Shown here: positions 10,411 to 21,253 of the stretch, one piece after another | How positions within the stretch are numbered: position 1 is the first letter of the stretch | Layout of the letters: each line of letters starts with the position of its first letter | Origin: Trichoplusia ni | Taxonomy: Eukaryota > Arthropoda > Insecta > Lepidoptera > Noctuidae | Assembly: GCF_003590095.1 (NCBI RefSeq) | Contig: NC_039478.1 | Coordinates: 11,904,001-11,968,000 of the forward strand | Reading direction: 5' to 3' | Length of the DNA stretch: 64,000 bases | Program-made: the position numbers and the translations under genes | Notes under the pieces: generated by a model | Databases searched by the model: none | Told to the model about the DNA's origin: nothing | Seen by the model: the letters and a program-made list of their open reading frames with translations, nothing else

Positions 10411-10546
10411 TTATTTCCTCCGAAACGCCTATACCGATTGTTATGAAATTTTGTTATCATATTTGGCAAATCTTAGAAACGGACAACATCTATTTTGATC
10501 ACCTTTTTCTGCAGGTTGGCAAAGCAAGGTTTGCTGGGTGGGCTAG
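10411..10546 (+). mobile_element. Helitron-like or other repeat 3' end fragment
   Basis: The block starts with CTCCGAAACGCCTATACCGA and ATGAAATTTTG, a familiar insect repeat motif, and ends GGGTGGGCTAG. A small hairpin, AGCAA (10523-10527) / TTGCT (10531-10535), lies eight bases before a terminal CTAG (10543-10546) followed by T. A hairpin near a CTRR end with a 3' T is the Helitron signature. No 5' TC end or Rep/helicase coding sequence was found, so this is at most a non-autonomous relic. A non-LTR tail is the alternative. Confidence 0.4.
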
Positions 10547-11209
10547 TATTTCTATATAATACTTAGTTGGGATATCGAGAAATGTTTAAAAAAATATCTT
10601 TACAGGGACGATGCTTGCAAAAGTATGCAAACTCTAGACATTGTAGTTTAGTTAGAACTTGGGCCGTGAGATAAGAGACTCACTTACTGCTTGTTTTCTT
10701 TTGAACCGTAAACTTGACTTATAAACAAATGAAGTTCAGTCTTTGTTTTGTTGTAAATACTAGTAATGAGATCACTGTTGTTTGTAGTTTGAAGTACCGT
10801 GAATCGAGAAGGTTTTAGTCATTTGAGGTTCTCTACAATTTTACATACTCAAGTCTTATTATAAGATTTCCAGTATTTTCAAACTGAGATATAAAATTGT
10901 GTTTTAGTGTTATATTTGTATTTGAAATTTCACGAAATATGGGAAAGTGAGGTTTCATAAATAAATTAAACTTTCTTTTTATATTTTTGGAAGCATAAAA
11001 TTTTTAGAATTGGTTTTATTTGTCATTTTTCTCAGAAATCCTTTAACATCTGTAGGCATCATAAGTCGGCAATATATCTACAAAATCTGCAAACATTTTA
11101 CGTTCTAGGGCAAGCGTTTTCACATATTGGCACTGCACATGCGCTGTAGTGTGTCACCCGTCGCCGCCCGGATTGGATCGAGCTTGTTAATTGGTACGGT
11201 GAACCAGTT

Positions 11210-11250
11210 TGGGTCCCCACGATATAGGCAAAGCCATCGGTGGGGACCGC
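11210..11250. repeat. GC-rich hairpin
   Basis: GGTCCCCAC (11212-11220) and GTGGGGACC (11240-11248) are exact inverted arms. GAT/ATC and GGC/GCC add inner pairs. In this AT-rich region such a GC-rich stem is conspicuous. No gene or transposon end is evident around it. A structured RNA, a foldback repeat or a regulatory palindrome are all possible. Confidence 0.5.
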
Positions 11251-11835
11251 AGCTATAAATTGTCAATGTTTTGCCAAATATGTTTTTTTAGAAATCGGAT
11301 ACAGATTTCTTTTTTTTTTCGCTTTTGGATACATCATTTGATCATTCAAATTTTAGAGAAATGTAACTTACACAAATACTTTCAATCATTTAATGATGAT
11401 TTTATTACCATTTTCATTCGAACTACTTTGAACATGTCTCCATCACAATATTTACTTATACAAAAAATGTCACAAAAAGATATGAATAATTGCAATGAAC
11501 ACAAAAATAGATATAATTTAATATAATTAAGCTAAGACACTTAAGAGATTTCGCTGAATAACGTTTAATCATATAAAAGTTAATTAGACAGACTTGTCAT
11601 TTATTTTAATATGGCGGATTATGGCAATGATATTTATTTATAAGTTCCAAGAATTGAATTAAGAATAGTCTAAACGAAATAAGAATTTTTGTGCTATAAG
11701 ATATTAAAGAAGCGATTATTATCGACATCTCGTAACAATTTGCCTAACCTTGATTTTTATACTAATAATAATTAATTAAAGCATTTATTGCGTTCAATAC
11801 ATGTTACGAAAAAAGTTACACCCAACTGTGTGTCA

Positions 11836-12018
11836 GTTTGTTATTTAGCGGCAGAAAACTACAAAAATACAAAAATACCTAAATTGTGAAAATTTCAAGT
11901 TTCTAACTTGTACGGTTTGTTTGATGAGATATAGCCTGGCGACGGAAAGATAGACGAAAGAATAGATGACAAACGAAGCCTCAGGAATAGCGTTCCGTTT
12001 TACCATTTTTTCAACCCT
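11836..12018 (+). repeat. Dispersed ~250-bp repeat, copy B
   Basis: The sequence runs TTAGCGGCAGAAAAC, TGTGAAAATTTCAAG, then TGATGAGATATAGCCTGGCG and GCGTTCCGTTTTACC. The same order recurs in copy E at 54100-54332 and, inverted, in the copies at 7318, 13456, 17178 and 55990. It includes the 3' half of the family. Confidence 0.7.
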
Positions 12019-12059
12019 TATAAAACATTAAACACTAATTCGTCTTCAAAATAAAAAAC

Positions 12060-12220
12060 CAGACTTCTTACAATTAATTGATTATACAGAATGTCTGGAC
12101 TTCAAAAGAGACTGTGACCCCTTGAGTTTGTTTCGACATTTCTTCTCAGGGTAGTCAGATAGGAAATGTCGACTCCAGCGGTCTCAAAAAAATAAGAAGA
12201 CATTACATGTCTTCTTTTTT
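12060..12220. repeat. Repeat-like segment with two perfect hairpins
   Basis: CGACATTTC and GAAATGTCG flank an 18-base loop in a block (GAGTTTGTTT...TTCTTCTCAG) that resembles a repeat seen widely in moth genomes. Just after it, AGAAGACAT (12195-12203) and ATGTCTTCT (12207-12215) form a nine-pair stem with a three-base loop, bordered by A-rich and T-rich runs. The family assignment is from memory and not verified. Confidence 0.45.
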
Positions 12221-13002
12221 TTAACAGATGATATATCCTACTTACAGAATAAATGATTTCATTTCAGAAAAAATCCAGAATGATCGCTCACTTAATTGCT
12301 TACTTAAAAGATTAGACAAAGATTAACTGATCCTCAAATTCTATTGAAAACATTTTTTTTCATCAGATTATAGAAAAATACGATAAAAGTACTAAAAACT
12401 TTTTATTTTATACTAAAAGCCTTCTGTCCTATTTACAAGTCTTGCGTGGCAATTCAAGCATGTGAGGTAGACGTTTAAAAAATTTCTTTGTTGTTCATTT
12501 TTTCGTATAAATTCTCCCGTCATAGAGTAAAATACAAAATAGCCTGAAATCAGGTCGCCGAGGTGTAAAAAACAAGTAGAAAACGTATTTCTGCGCTGAT
12601 ATTTATTTAAGTTGATACGTACGAGTATGTATATTGGTATATTTCTTATGAAGACTTCAATGTAAGGTATTGTTGAAATATGTATTATTTTATTAAGTTC
12701 AATTTTTACTAGTCATATTGGGGTACAAAACCTTTTAAACGCTTAAAGTCGCATAGTATTTTGAGTCAAGTATTTTTTATTTTAGACCAATTGAGTTTGA
12801 TTCAAATTATTTATTCTAATCGATAAAACAATTATTCATATTCAATCATCTGTACCTTACACATCATAAAAATAATAGTTTTATACTAATATAATATAAT
12901 AAATCATAACAGGAAATAGTTACACAGATAATTATAATAACATCTATTAAGTTAATTAACGTGATTTTCGCGCACTTCCTCTAAGTCAAGACAAAGTTTA
13001 TC

Positions 13003-13017
13003 CGTTGCTAGGCAACG
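13003..13017. promoter_or_regulatory. RFX X-box-like palindrome
   Basis: CGTTGC-TAG-GCAACG is an exact inverted repeat and matches the RFX-family X-box consensus (GTTGCC-type half sites with a short spacer). X-boxes control ciliary genes in animals, but no gene start is visible nearby. A role as a distal site is inference, and a chance palindrome is possible. Confidence 0.45.
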
Positions 13018-13455
13018 TCCATCTACTAACAATTTGGCATTACCAGTGGAATTTGCCGTTATACAGAAACATAAAAATATACCGACTTATATCGTGTATC
13101 CATTCAAAATAATCATCAGAATATTGGATTTTTTATAGTAATTTCAACTGTTATTACTTTAATAAACGAAACACTCATGATAAAACCTTTTAAAGTATCA
13201 TTACTCTACTGATAAGCTAACATTTTGGTGGTGCGAATTCTTATTGTTGTAAATATTAATGGATTTTCATATGAATGCTCATTTATTTTATGTAATTAAA
13301 GCATTAGCAGTATATTCGTTAATATTTATTTATTTAAGAGTGAGCTGGCAATAAATGTTGCGAAAATTATCACATTTACAGAATAAAAATGAACATTCAT
13401 GTAGATAACTGTATTACGTTGTAAGGGTGTGGAAAAACGTTTTATTTTTTTCAAG

Positions 13456-13515
13456 ATCTCTGACACCAGGTTGTACGATACCCATGTGAAGAGAGTTGTG
13501 ATTTCAAACTAATGT
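13456..13515 (-). repeat. Dispersed ~250-bp repeat, partial copy C
   Basis: CTCTGACACCAGGTTGTACG is followed by CATGTGAAGAG and GTTGTGATTTC, a decayed version of the core seen at 7318 and 55990. It is short and truncated on both sides. Confidence 0.5.
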
Positions 13516-13650
13516 ACATTACTACGAATTAATTTTAATATCGATTTAAACGAACTTGTATATTAGTATGGATACTGTTTTGTAAATCCGGCAATAAATA
13601 ACCTAAATGATGAAATTGTACTATATCATATTATGTGTTAAGAAATAAAT

Positions 13651-13740
13651 GATTATGTTTATTAGTTGTCCAGTACTCATAATACAACCGTTGCTTAGTT
13701 TGAGACTAGATGGCGTTAAGGAATATTAATATTACTGAAA
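13651..13740 (+). mobile_element. tRNA-derived SINE, 3' half only
   Basis: TATGTTTATTAGTTGTC, CATAATACAACCGTTGCTTA and GTTTGAGACTAGAT correspond in order to the 3' half of the SINE at 35708 (AGTTTATCAGTTGTCTGG, CATAACACAAGCTCTGCTTA, GCTTGGGATCAGAT). The tRNA-like head is missing. It ends near an AATATTAATATTA stretch that may be the decayed tail. Confidence 0.65.
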
Positions 13741-16700
13741 TCCCGCGTTTACATACTTCATACTTACTATATCTAGTTAAAAATCTTACCATGAATAACG
13801 TCACCAATAAACGTGTTTCACTATCCAAGCTAACGTACCACAGTTAAATTAACAGAGAGTGCCTTTGTCCCACTAAATTAAATTCCTCAAGGAAGCTCCA
13901 CAAGCAAACAAGTTTGGGAAAATATTTGTAGGTAACGAAGCCACTTTTTCTTCCCAGAGTGTTTATCCTGACAAATGGGAGCTGCATTATTGCGGCCTAC
14001 CCGGGAACTGAACTTAAGACTTCGTGGTAATGTATTTCACAGGTTTTTGTTTTCTTTTGTCTTTGTATACTGGCACTGGGCGGGATTAAACGACTTTCGT
14101 ATCTTTCTAAAAACGTATTCTCGGCTTCGAGTAAAATTGTGGATTTCGTGTGTTTTGCTGTTCGTTTGAATTATTGTAGATTCATTTTTATTATATTAAA
14201 TCTAGCACTATTTTTGCAAATTTTTATTCAGGTTCTGTTAACATATATTATTATGTGTGATACTGTGATAATACACGGGTGTACAGGTCTTAGGATCATT
14301 CAACAAATACTATTTCAACGTATTCAACGATAGCAAAAGATAAAGATAAAAAAGTCCAAGACATTAATCATTAGTTGTTTCCAGTAAGCCGCTCCGCAAT
14401 CCTGTCTTAATTATTTTTATTCCTAAGATGTGTAAGCACAACAATCCATTGTTCTAAGGATCTTCCAAGCGAGCAGACCCAAACGATTTATATAAACAAA
14501 AGCAACAATATCGCTTAGTTCCAAGAAAACGTACGTCTTAAAATTCCCAACATTGTATTTTCATTCTAACAATTCTTTTATAAACGGAAATCTTGATAAA
14601 TACTCTGAGAAGTCTTGTGGAATATCCCATCTTCCTATTCCCCCTTCATTCTAGTATTTCCATTTCGTAAATTAAATTACGAAGATTGAAAGAATGCAGT
14701 ACGACTACTGCAAGCCTGACAACTATTATTCTTGAAAATCTTTAGGCATTATAGTGATGGGTTATGCTTCTTAACACAGAGCTGTTTAGCATAACGCAAT
14801 ACATTTTCCCGTTTATGTGATGTAGAGCCATTTTACTGCTGCATACATCAACTTTTCAAATAAAATTTTGTTTATTCTAAAATACTTTGGAGAATCGGCC
14901 GGATTTATTCAAACCACCGATCGTGATGTATAGAGAATGCATAACAGCTTTCTTAAATTTGTTGTTTTAGAAATTGGATGAAATTGAAACGTGAAGCTTC
15001 GGGATTGTTTGACGTGACTTGCTAGAATTTCGAAATGCATTATGCAAATGAGTATCAATAGTATAAACTGATTTCAGGACATTTGCAACTCACGTCTTCG
15101 CATCGGAATGAACTGGAAGTATCATTTTGTTTCTACTTGCTATCTTGGCTACTTACTTTGTCCTTCGTAAAAAAGTGAAGGAGTTAGCGTCGAGATCTGG
15201 CTTAATACAAGATAAGCTTGGCATTGTGCAATTAGACCGGTCTTTTTGTACATTTCTTTTTTTGAAATAATTTAAGTAAGGACGGCATCTATTTTGTAGA
15301 CTTTGCTTTTCTACTGTAGAGTCTTCAATTTGTTCTATCTCCATATTTTTGAGAACGGTTAATGTACATACTTTTTTTGTAAGTTTTGAGGCTAAGTTAA
15401 GGTCAGCTTATGCAAAAATAGCAAGTCATGATATAAATATAATTCACTCAAATACCCTTTCAAAAGCACCCTATTTAAAAGTTGACCTAACCTTTATGAA
15501 GGTCGGAATTAATAAGGTCAGTCTAAAAGTAATTCTAGTAAAGAGCTTTATTATTATTATTATAAAGCTATAGTTTTTTTTAATGAGTTAATAATATGAA
15601 TAACCGAGATCGCAGAGCATTATACATACTTCATTTTAACTTAAGATTTACTTACTCTCAGTAAAAAGAGGGATAAAAAGTGCACTACACAAAACTTAAA
15701 AAGAAAACATGTGAACAAAGACGCTAGCGACACCTAGTTTTACATTTATAAACGATTGAGGGTAAGAAAACAAAGTTTTTCCATCTAATCTGTTTTGTCG
15801 CAGCAGTGAGCCTTCCAGCTGACAGCGGGTGACATAATCCGTTTATCGCTGGCCGCTCTGGCCAGTCCCAGTCCCAACCGACCCGCTTCCAATTGATACG
15901 ATACACATTGATTGTTTCCCCTACACATTTACCACTTTAAATTGTATTTAAACCATCTAATCCTGCGGATTTTGTAAGAACGGCGCTTTGACTAAACATG
16001 TATTTTTTTAAAGTAGCGCCATATTATAATTTTAAATTACTACACGAATAAATAACCATAAAAATCGAATAAAAAAATAAAACGTTTAAATTTGGAACAC
16101 AAAACAAGCGCAAAAAAATAAATTATAATGGCCGAATGTGCTAAAATTCGAACACCCCAATTTCATTTAAAATAAAATCTATAATCATAATATAATATTA
16201 CACGTATTCAAATTTCATCCATTCTTTTTGTCACGAGGGTATAATTTTTATTCCCTACAAACCCAAGAATGCGTACTGGTCACCAATAAAGTGACCGCCA
16301 AATAATTATACTACGGAAATTAAATTCCTGTGTATAGTACACTGCGTGTTTTGTTCGTATTAAAATACGGGGCACGTAATAAGTGCGCGCGTCTCTAAGG
16401 GTGCATTAATAATGGTAAACGTGCAATCCACCAAATTATCTGAGCTGCAATTTGTGGCTTGTGGTAATGAGCTCATTCATATAAAACATACTTTTTTTGT
16501 TCTCGACGCTCTAAAGCAATCAATAGTAGATTTTTTTTTCTTGTTATGGCTATTAGGTAGTTACCGTATTGCGCTAAAATTTGTCTAATATAGGTTTGAT
16601 GCTACTCTATTTAGCGATATTGCTGTGACAAAACTTCAAATAATTTTCGTGACGTATGTCTATAATAAGTTCCTGAAATTTGTTGGATTTTTAAATAGAT

Positions 16701-17177
16701 CTTCGAAAGTTAAACATAAAATAGTTTTGCTCAGCAATTACATTATGAAAGATTAAACGTTACATAATTTGAATATTTCAGAGTCGAATTTAAGTTTTGA
16801 ATAAGTTCCAAATTATTTCTTACATTCAAAGGCGACCTAGTTTCTGTGAAGGTGCAATGCGGGTCAGGAAAATGTACACACAGCTACAAACAACACCGCT
16901 TAGTAAAATATGTAGGCTGCCTATAAAGTTCTGGCTAAACTACATTTTTATCGATAATTTTAAACTAGGTTTGAAAAATGTAGACTTTTAGGGTGTAGAG
17001 GTTTTGAAAAGACGTAAATAAGATAGTTTATTTACTATTGTTTGAGTACAGTTAATAAGTAATGCGCTAAAGGCCTACCAACATCTTTTAAAAAGTTAAA
17101 TTATTGTAGTTGTGGAAGGTTAATACATAAAATAAATATATGAAAAAATAATTAGAATTTTGTTTCCCAATTGTTAA

Positions 17178-17288
17178 AGGGAACCCTGTTACTAAGGCGC
17201 TGCTGCTGCTCCGTCCGTTTGTCACCAGACTGAATCTTATAAACAGTGACAGACAGAAAACTGAGTGTAGAAATTTTCAAAGCAAAAA
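17178..17288 (-). repeat. Dispersed ~250-bp repeat, partial copy D
   Basis: GGAACCCTGTTACTAAGGCG, CCGTCCGTTTGTCACCAGAC and AGAAATTTTCAAAG follow the inverted order of the family: the ACGGAACCCT end, the CACCAGG core, then the AAATTTTCA segment. It has diverged, including an extra GCT triplet run. Confidence 0.65.
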
Positions 17289-17626
17289 TATTTGTGTTGT
17301 TTCTACAATTCAAATACTAGGAATAAAGATAGAGTTTAGGCAACATTATCCAACTGCTATCTTTTTCTATCCCTATTTGAATGGAACCTCATCTTCGCAA
17401 GTTCGATTCACACTTGACCAGTTATTAAAGTAAATTAACTACCAACCACCCACACCAGATCACTAATACCGCGATTGATTACAATATAAATCAAAGCTGA
17501 GTAAAGCTTTTAGCTGATTGGATTATGCTATAAACGCGAACTTGGCTTTACTTGGATATCGTCTGACTATGAGGCACCGTCTGTGGATGTATCACAGGAT
17601 TTGTGATTCACTCGATGTAGCGTCGA

Positions 17627-17634
17627 TGACGTCA
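17627..17634. promoter_or_regulatory. CRE palindrome TGACGTCA, site 1
   Basis: This is an exact match to the full CREB/ATF site. It lies in a locally GC-richer setting (GCGTCGATGACGTCACGG). Function is inference. Confidence 0.4.
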
Positions 17635-20471
17635 CGGTTAATGTAAGACTGTCATTGAATATGTAGAGTCAAACAACAAGAGCTTTAAAAGTTACGTGCT
17701 TTGGTTTTTGTAATCAAATAAGGAAACTAGATAGACCGAAAATCTTGTTTTTATTTTTGAAAGGAAAACGAACCAGATTGAAGTTGCACAAGCAACAAAC
17801 GCAACCGGTAAGTAACTTACTAAACATATTAAGCGAGGCCCCGAATACACAAACTTTAAGACAACAGTTAGAAAAACAATTAGTGTTATGTAGTTACGGC
17901 CTGCAAGCGTTGTAAACGTGTCCAGACAATTTTATTATCAACGCTTTCAATTCTGAATAGATAAAACGCCGCGGGCAAAGCACCGGCCTTGTGCCCAGAG
18001 TGCACCACGTCTAACCGTTGGCACAGCTCCAACTACCAGAGCAGCCTCACAAATCGACGTCTGTTCTCTCGGCGACCACCCCACACAGCTCACATGAATT
18101 TAAACCCAACACAAAAGAATATAGAGTTCAAATTTATTCCCCCCCAGTCTTGTAACAGAAAACATTTTGAATTCAAATGTGTCGCTGATGCCGGTGTGTT
18201 TCCAATATTCTATATCAATAAAGTGGAATGGTCTGAACGAAATAAGCCCGATTTCGCTGAATATCGGTGTATGATGACCATGCAGGTGTAGACCATGCCG
18301 CACGAGCTTTTTACATAAGCTTTTGTTTAACATATTTGGTTAGGACGCAACACGTAAGAGTTTTAGCCGGATTGTTTCCATTAACCTTTAATAACAATTT
18401 AGATTCAATGAGGTTGCCTAAACTGTTTGGAGGTAAAACATTTTAATATTGTAAGTCGTTTGGTGTTGAGAGTTTGTGTGAACTCATGAAGTCAGCATTG
18501 TTAAGAAGATGGGGACTGAACTTAATGGTTACTAAATTCACTTGAGGGTGCTTTCGGGGTATTGTACGCGCTTAAAGTAACACTCAAATTCAATTTGTTT
18601 TCCTTACTTTGGCAATTTTATATCGCTTCCAAGGAAGGTTTGCGGATCGATAACATTGCTTATAGGATCTGTAATTTGTTTAACTGTAGTAACTATGTTG
18701 CTAGCAGATAATTTAAATATAACTTAATTCAATAGCAAAATTATGGTCGTCGCAGAACGATACTGTTACATTTATAACGAGTCCATATTGTCAGCAACAA
18801 ATAAAAAAACACATTGTCAACAATTTAAACGATCAAATTCTAACCGAAATAAAAGATTTAAATCCACAAAAAACAAGCGAAGCAGTCCGATGACCCCGAT
18901 GAAACATAAAAAGGTCCCAAATTGAGGGTGTCCGGTTTAAGAAAAAACCTTTCCACAACGAAATACTTTGGTTCGTTCTAATTACAGCTAGTCCACAAAG
19001 AATGGTTCTCAAAGGCCTGGTTCGTGTGAAATTACTAGACTTTTAACTATCCTAGGCGAGTTTTTAAACGGGGATAGTTGTGTGTTACAAAGTCTTGTAA
19101 AGTCATTACCGCAGTATAGTCTTTTTTAGTATATGGCTGTACGTTGCAGGTTTTATTATATTCTTGTTGGCCGCATGTAAATTCGTTCTTTTATTCATAA
19201 ATGTTTATTATGTAAGTGAAAAAGCGCTTTCAAAACTACAGTTTACTTTATTCGCTGGTGTTTTCCGAATTTTCGTGTAAGTTTTTAGTTTTTATTTATT
19301 TCTTAGAAGCTAGCTTTTGTATTTTAAAGACACCTACTGTTTTTAGTAAGTCATTAGAACGCTGTTACTTAGTTTCCTAAAAAAATCTTGAGCTATTGAA
19401 ATAATTTGTAATATTGTAATCTGCTCTTCTTTGTGTCAACCATACTGCTCTACTCAAGAAATCGATGCAAATGACTCAAAAGAATAGTATCAAATAACTT
19501 TCTTTCGTTTTCGAAATTACTTTTACTTCGCTAAACAAAATTCATGATTGCTTACATAAATACGTCCCGAACAAATACAAAAATGTTCGGTTCTTACTAG
19601 GTACACATAAAACAAATAGAAAAGACTCGGAACCCTAACAAAAATCACTGTTTATTATAAACAAAGTGAATCGAAATACCGCAATGGGGTAAAAGAGTGC
19701 TAAAATTGATGCGAATACGAACCATCTACGTATAATACCGTCAAAACGAGAACACAACGTACTAGCATTTCGATGCAACATCCCCGCAGCAATCAAATGT
19801 AGACCTTATACACCCAGTGATAAAGTCAAATCCAGAACCTCATAACAATCCAGATGTGCCGATAGCCTGAGGTGACTTTCGGCGATATCAAACGGCTTAT
19901 AATAACTGTGTGTCGAAGGAAATTGAGCGTTGTTGGTGAGAGCTAAGGTAGCTATTCTATTAAGGATTGATAGGTGCTTACGAAGATGACCTGAAGGCCA
20001 AAGCCTCACCCTTGGCATTTCGCCAGGGTACTTATACGGAGACGGACGTGTCTGCCTCCAGCCGTCTAGTTTTACGGCTTTTAGATAAATTACATTTCTG
20101 AAAAAAACGGAAATCAGAAAAATGAATTTGTTAGTGAACTAAAAATATGGGCTCGTATATTCTGTTTTGGCTAGTTCCATAGCAAATTACCGTAGGAAAA
20201 GCGGATGTTTGCGTGCTTAATCAACTAAATTACTAACATAAACCGTTGGTGTATGTCACTTATTATTTATTGGCTTAGGAACAGCGATCTTCATATTATA
20301 ATAAATATTCAGATAAATAATATTAGGATACCTAACTTAAACTTGATTACTGTATTACAACTTATATTTATTTGAACAATCGGCATCTTTATCCTCGACT
20401 TGTGTAGCGGGTCCATAACTTCCAAAATGGTGGACGTTTACGCTTCCCAGTAGACTGCCTCCGCAGTTAGT

Positions 20472-20479
20472 TGACGTCA
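20472..20479. promoter_or_regulatory. CRE palindrome TGACGTCA, site 2
   Basis: This exact full CRE is extended to TTGACGTCAA, a ten-base palindrome. No promoter was identified nearby. Confidence 0.4.
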
Positions 20480-21245
20480 AAATATGATCGGAAGACTACA
20501 AGGTACATTTGAATACACAAGTGCTTCCGTGCTTTAGGTACAGTCGTGTTATTAGGGCAAACATTCTTTCGAAAGCCACCTGCCCGTGGTACCGCGAAAT
20601 AAAATTCGAGCCACTTTGTCATTTATTTTTGTTTGCGTAAACATTTTCTATCAAAATACGGTATTTGGAAGATACAGGCTGTTTGGTTTGGAACGGTTTG
20701 TATGTTCTCTACTAATAGCTACTGCCACTGCCACTGTTACTTTAGAATATTTTGAAGAACATAGCAAGCCTAATAATAATCATGCTGTAGTTTGTATAGT
20801 ATTGTCATTTGTTTTGCTTAAAAACAAAATAATTGAAATGGAATTAATTTTCTCAGCGTGTTCTCTTCCTATTTCAACTAGAGACGTATAAACTGGAAAT
20901 AACACGGAAAATTTTATAACCAATAACGAAGAAAAGCAGTCTAGTTATCTCACTGAAAATCGAGTAACACAACAACACGATAGAAGTACATAAAAAAAAA
21001 CAAAGAGCACCTGTCCATAACGTCTTAATTAGTTTTTGCTCTTTAAACAGTTAATGACGCTAGTTTAAATCGTTAACCCGATTCTAATTGCTGTCTCAAG
21101 CGATTAAAGAGACACGCTGAAAAGTAATAAAAGCAATGGAAAAACTAAGACCTTATTCATCCAACAACAGTGTAATAAAACTTAATGGGACATGGAGGGG
21201 TCTTCAGAATGGCAAGGCATCTAGCCTTGTTACGCAGCTGCTTGG

Positions 21246-21253
21246 TGACGTCA
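21246..21253. promoter_or_regulatory. CRE palindrome TGACGTCA, site 3
   Basis: This exact full CRE lies just after a CAAGGC / GCCTTG stem-loop (about 21213-21230). No promoter was identified nearby. Confidence 0.4.

Larger units (their letters stand above)
6652..13002. other. AT-rich non-coding DNA with repeat fragments
   Basis: I find no credible gene. The stretch holds fragments of a tRNA-derived SINE, of the ~250-bp dispersed repeat, a Helitron-like end, and two strong hairpins, listed separately. The rest is AT-rich sequence with short chance frames only. Confidence 0.65.
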
